In this document: piece after piece, positions 6,268 to 7,758 of the stretch
Position numbering within the stretch: position 1 is the stretch's first letter
Layout of the letters: each line of letters begins with the position of its first letter
Origin: Verrucomicrobia bacterium UBA1412
GTDB taxonomy: Bacteria; Verrucomicrobiota; Verrucomicrobiia; Limisphaerales; UBA1412
Direction: 5' to 3'
Assembly: GCA_002305615.1 (NCBI GenBank)
Contig: DBPU01000044.1
Location: 467-8,224 of the forward strand
Length of the DNA stretch: 7,758 nt
The notes under the pieces: generated by a model
Told to the model about the DNA's origin: nothing
What the model saw: the letters and a program-made list of their open reading frames with translations, nothing else
Databases searched by the model: none
Program-made: the position numbers and the translations under genes

Positions 6268-7758
6268 ATGTTGGCAATGAAAAGAGCCGGTAAAAATTGG
6301 GCGACGCTGCTTTTGGGTGGCTTGGCTTTCTCTGGGATTATACTTTGCGCACAGGCGCAGGAAACCGAAAGCGGCGCTTTGGGCCGTGACGGTATTGAAT
6401 TCCTGGCTACCTCCACGGGGCGGCTTCCCGGAGAGCAGGTCCATCCCTCTTTAGCTTTGGGCAGTCAGGGCGGTTTCCTGGTCTGGGAAGATAATGTGTC
6501 GGACCTTGAAGGTCTGGGCATTTCGGCTCAGCGCCTGGATGCTTCTCTCCAGCCGGTGGGCGGAGAGTTCCGCGTCAATGAAATCGGTAAAGACGATCAG
6601 GAAGCTCCCAGCGCGGCGGTTCTGGCCAACGGTCAGACCCTTTTCGCCTGGCAGAGCGGTATGCGCGGAGTCCAGAAAGTAGCTTATCGCGTCCTGGATG
6701 CAAACGGTATCTTCGGTGAAGAAATGAGCTTGTCGCAAGAGGGTCTCTTCCAGAAAGAGGTTCAGGTCGCGGCTCTCTCCGATGGTTCGGCAGTGATCCT
6801 CTGGAGCTCGGCCGATGCTTCCGGTAAACCGATGGGCGTCTATATGCAGAAAATCTCTGCCAGCGGAGAGAAACTGGGCGCCATTAAAGCCGTTTCAGCC
6901 ACTCTGGGCAATCGCTCCGGCGTGGTGGCGGCCCTGACGCAGGGCGGCTTCGCAGTCGCGTGGCTCGAGGAGAGTCTCTCCACAGTCGTCAATGAAGACG
7001 GTACTTACGAGAAAGCTCAGCTTAATACCGGAGTAAAGGTTCAGCTTTTCGCCAATGATTTGACCCCTTCGGGAAACGCTTCGATTGTTTCTCCTCTGGG
7101 AGCGATGGTTTCCAACCCGAAAATCGCGGTCGGTCCTTATGGGATCGCGGTTGCATGGAGCGTAGTCGTGCTCGAGGGTAAGACGCAGACCTGGAACGTG
7201 GGCGGTGCGGTGCTCGATTCAGCCGGTATGTTGACTAAGAGCCTGCCTGTTCTCAATACCTATTTGCCGGGAGATCAATTTTTACCCCAACTGGCAGCCT
7301 GTGAGGAAAATTACTTTGCCGTATGGACGAGTCTTCGTCAGGATGGCTCTTTTGAGGGCGTTTTCGGGCGTCTCTTCAATGCTTCGGGTTTCGTGAGTGA
7401 TGAAGTGCTGGTCAATACGACCACCTCGCTGAGCCAGATACACCCCACGGTTGCCAGCGATAAAGATGGTTTCATGGTAGCCTGGAGCTGCTATCTCCTG
7501 GGTGATGCGAGCTTTGACCTCATGGCTCAGCGCTATCTTTGTGATTCGGACGGTGTCCTCCTGGATAAACCCCAGGCGCCTTTCGCCTATGCTTTGACCG
7601 AGTATGATCTCTTTGTCTCCTGGCCGGCCGTGGCTGGCAGGGCAGTCAAGGAATACCAGCTCTTTATCGATCAGCAACCGGCTCTGATCCTCACCGAGCC
7701 TTTCTACACGCTGGAAGATTTGACTCCGGGCACGAGCCGCTCCTTCAGCTACCGGTAT
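6268..7758 (+). CDS. Secreted seven-repeat beta-propeller-like protein with fibronectin type III domain (cut by window end)
   Basis: The frame is open for 497 codons to the right edge with no stop, so the gene is 3'-truncated. ATG 6268 starts a signal peptide: basic MLAMKRAGK, hydrophobic core about 12-27, cleavage likely after AQA (28-30). Cys27 is preceded by IIL and is not a good lipobox. Seven imperfect repeats follow. Each has a strand pair of the form 'P-x-(V/L)-A-x-(D/G)-G-F-x-V-x-W' at about 59, 113, 164, 218, 283, 339 and 392 (e.g. GGFLVWED, GGFAVAWLE, DGFMVAWS). Each then has a second strand pair of the form 'A-Q-R-L-D-x-x-G' (e.g. ISAQRLDASLQPVGGEF, GVFGRLFNASGFVSDEV). The spacing of about 51-65 residues fits a seven-bladed beta-propeller. 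From about 435 (PQAPFAYALTEYDLFVSWPA to LEDLTPGTS) a fibronectin type III domain begins and is cut. It is exported and probably acts at the cell surface. There is no catalytic motif and the ligand is unknown. No ribosome binding site is clear; ATG 6277 is an alternative start. Confidence 0.8.
   Translation, partial: MLAMKRAGKNWATLLLGGLAFSGIILCAQAQETESGALGRDGIEFLATSTGRLPGEQVHPSLALGSQGGFLVWEDNVSDLEGLGISAQRLDASLQPVGGEFRVNEIGKDDQEAPSAAVLANGQTLFAWQSGMRGVQKVAYRVLDANGIFGEEMSLSQEGLFQKEVQVAALSDGSAVILWSSADASGKPMGVYMQKISASGEKLGAIKAVSATLGNRSGVVAALTQGGFAVAWLEESLSTVVNEDGTYEKAQLNTGVKVQLFANDLTPSGNASIVSPLGAMVSNPKIAVGPYGIAVAWSVVVLEGKTQTWNVGGAVLDSAGMLTKSLPVLNTYLPGDQFLPQLAACEENYFAVWTSLRQDGSFEGVFGRLFNASGFVSDEVLVNTTTSLSQIHPTVASDKDGFMVAWSCYLLGDASFDLMAQRYLCDSDGVLLDKPQAPFAYALTEYDLFVSWPAVAGRAVKEYQLFIDQQPALILTEPFYTLEDLTPGTSRSFSYRY
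6442..7569 (+). repeat. Seven degenerate protein repeats (about 54 residues each)
   Basis: Residues 59-434 of the secreted protein. Trp or its equivalent closes the first strand pair in all seven units (Trp73, 128, 179, 232, 297, 353, 406). DNA identity between units is low, so the repeat is old and held at protein level. Confidence 0.7.
7570..7758 (+). other. Start of a fibronectin type III domain
   Basis: Residues 435-497 show the pattern Pro-rich lead, strand LFVSWPAV with the conserved Trp452, strand EYQLFID with the conserved Tyr, then LEDLTPGTS before strand SFSYRY. This is the usual first five-strand layout of the fold. The final strands lie beyond the window. Confidence 0.65.

Noticed and set aside
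6334..6360. Cys27 of the propeller/FN3 protein as a lipoprotein attachment site
   Set aside because: The residue before it is Leu rather than Gly, Ala or Ser, and a good type I signal peptidase site (AQA) follows directly.
7282..7677. A 131-codon minus-strand frame under the propeller/FN3 gene
   Set aside because: The + strand frame is open for the full 497 codons with clear repeats and an FN3 pattern; the antisense frame is a shadow.

Overview
The window looks like a piece of a chromosome from the Planctomycetota-Verrucomicrobiota group, most likely Verrucomicrobiota in the broad sense (including Kiritimatiellia-like lineages). The reason is gene content and order: a PilN-like protein end, a PilO/Amuc_1100-like membrane protein, a small PilP/Amuc_1099-like membrane protein and a very large TPR-bearing secretin. 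This matches the pilus-like cluster known from Akkermansia muciniphila (Amuc_1102 to Amuc_1098). The identification rests on recognised layout and motifs, not on a database search. All genes are on the + strand and tightly packed; no stretch over 300 bases lacks a gene.

Positions 1-5308 hold the envelope machine. A truncated PilN-like C-terminus (1-281) is followed after 7 nt by a 406-residue bitopic inner-membrane protein (289-1509). After 27 nt comes a 259-residue bitopic protein (1537-2316), and its end overlaps or abuts a roughly 1000-residue secretin (2303-5308). The order N-O-P-Q is that of the alignment subcomplex of type IV pili and type II secretion. Two proteins anchored in the inner membrane would reach through the periplasm to the N domains of the outer-membrane secretin ring. 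The cytoplasmic ATPase partner (PilM-like) and the pilins would lie outside the window. Two of these proteins carry Met/Gly-rich low-complexity segments, and the Amuc_1100-like protein ends in a tail with a perfect calcium-loop consensus.

Positions 5346-6245 hold a GTG-started stand-alone 5'-3' exonuclease of the Pol I N-terminal (FEN) family. All the metal-binding carboxylates are present. It ends in two back-to-back QxxLF pentapeptides that resemble sliding-clamp binding motifs. It is probably a replication/repair gene carried at the end of the pilus transcription unit.

Positions 6268-7758 hold the 5' part of a secreted protein that runs off the window. It has a signal peptide, seven imperfect repeats of about 54 residues that fit a seven-bladed beta-propeller, and then the start of a fibronectin type III domain. 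It could be a surface protein, possibly exported with help from the upstream system, but only adjacency suggests that.

I see no RNA genes, CRISPR arrays, insertion sequences, convincing promoters or intrinsic terminators. The operon promoter probably lies upstream of the window.
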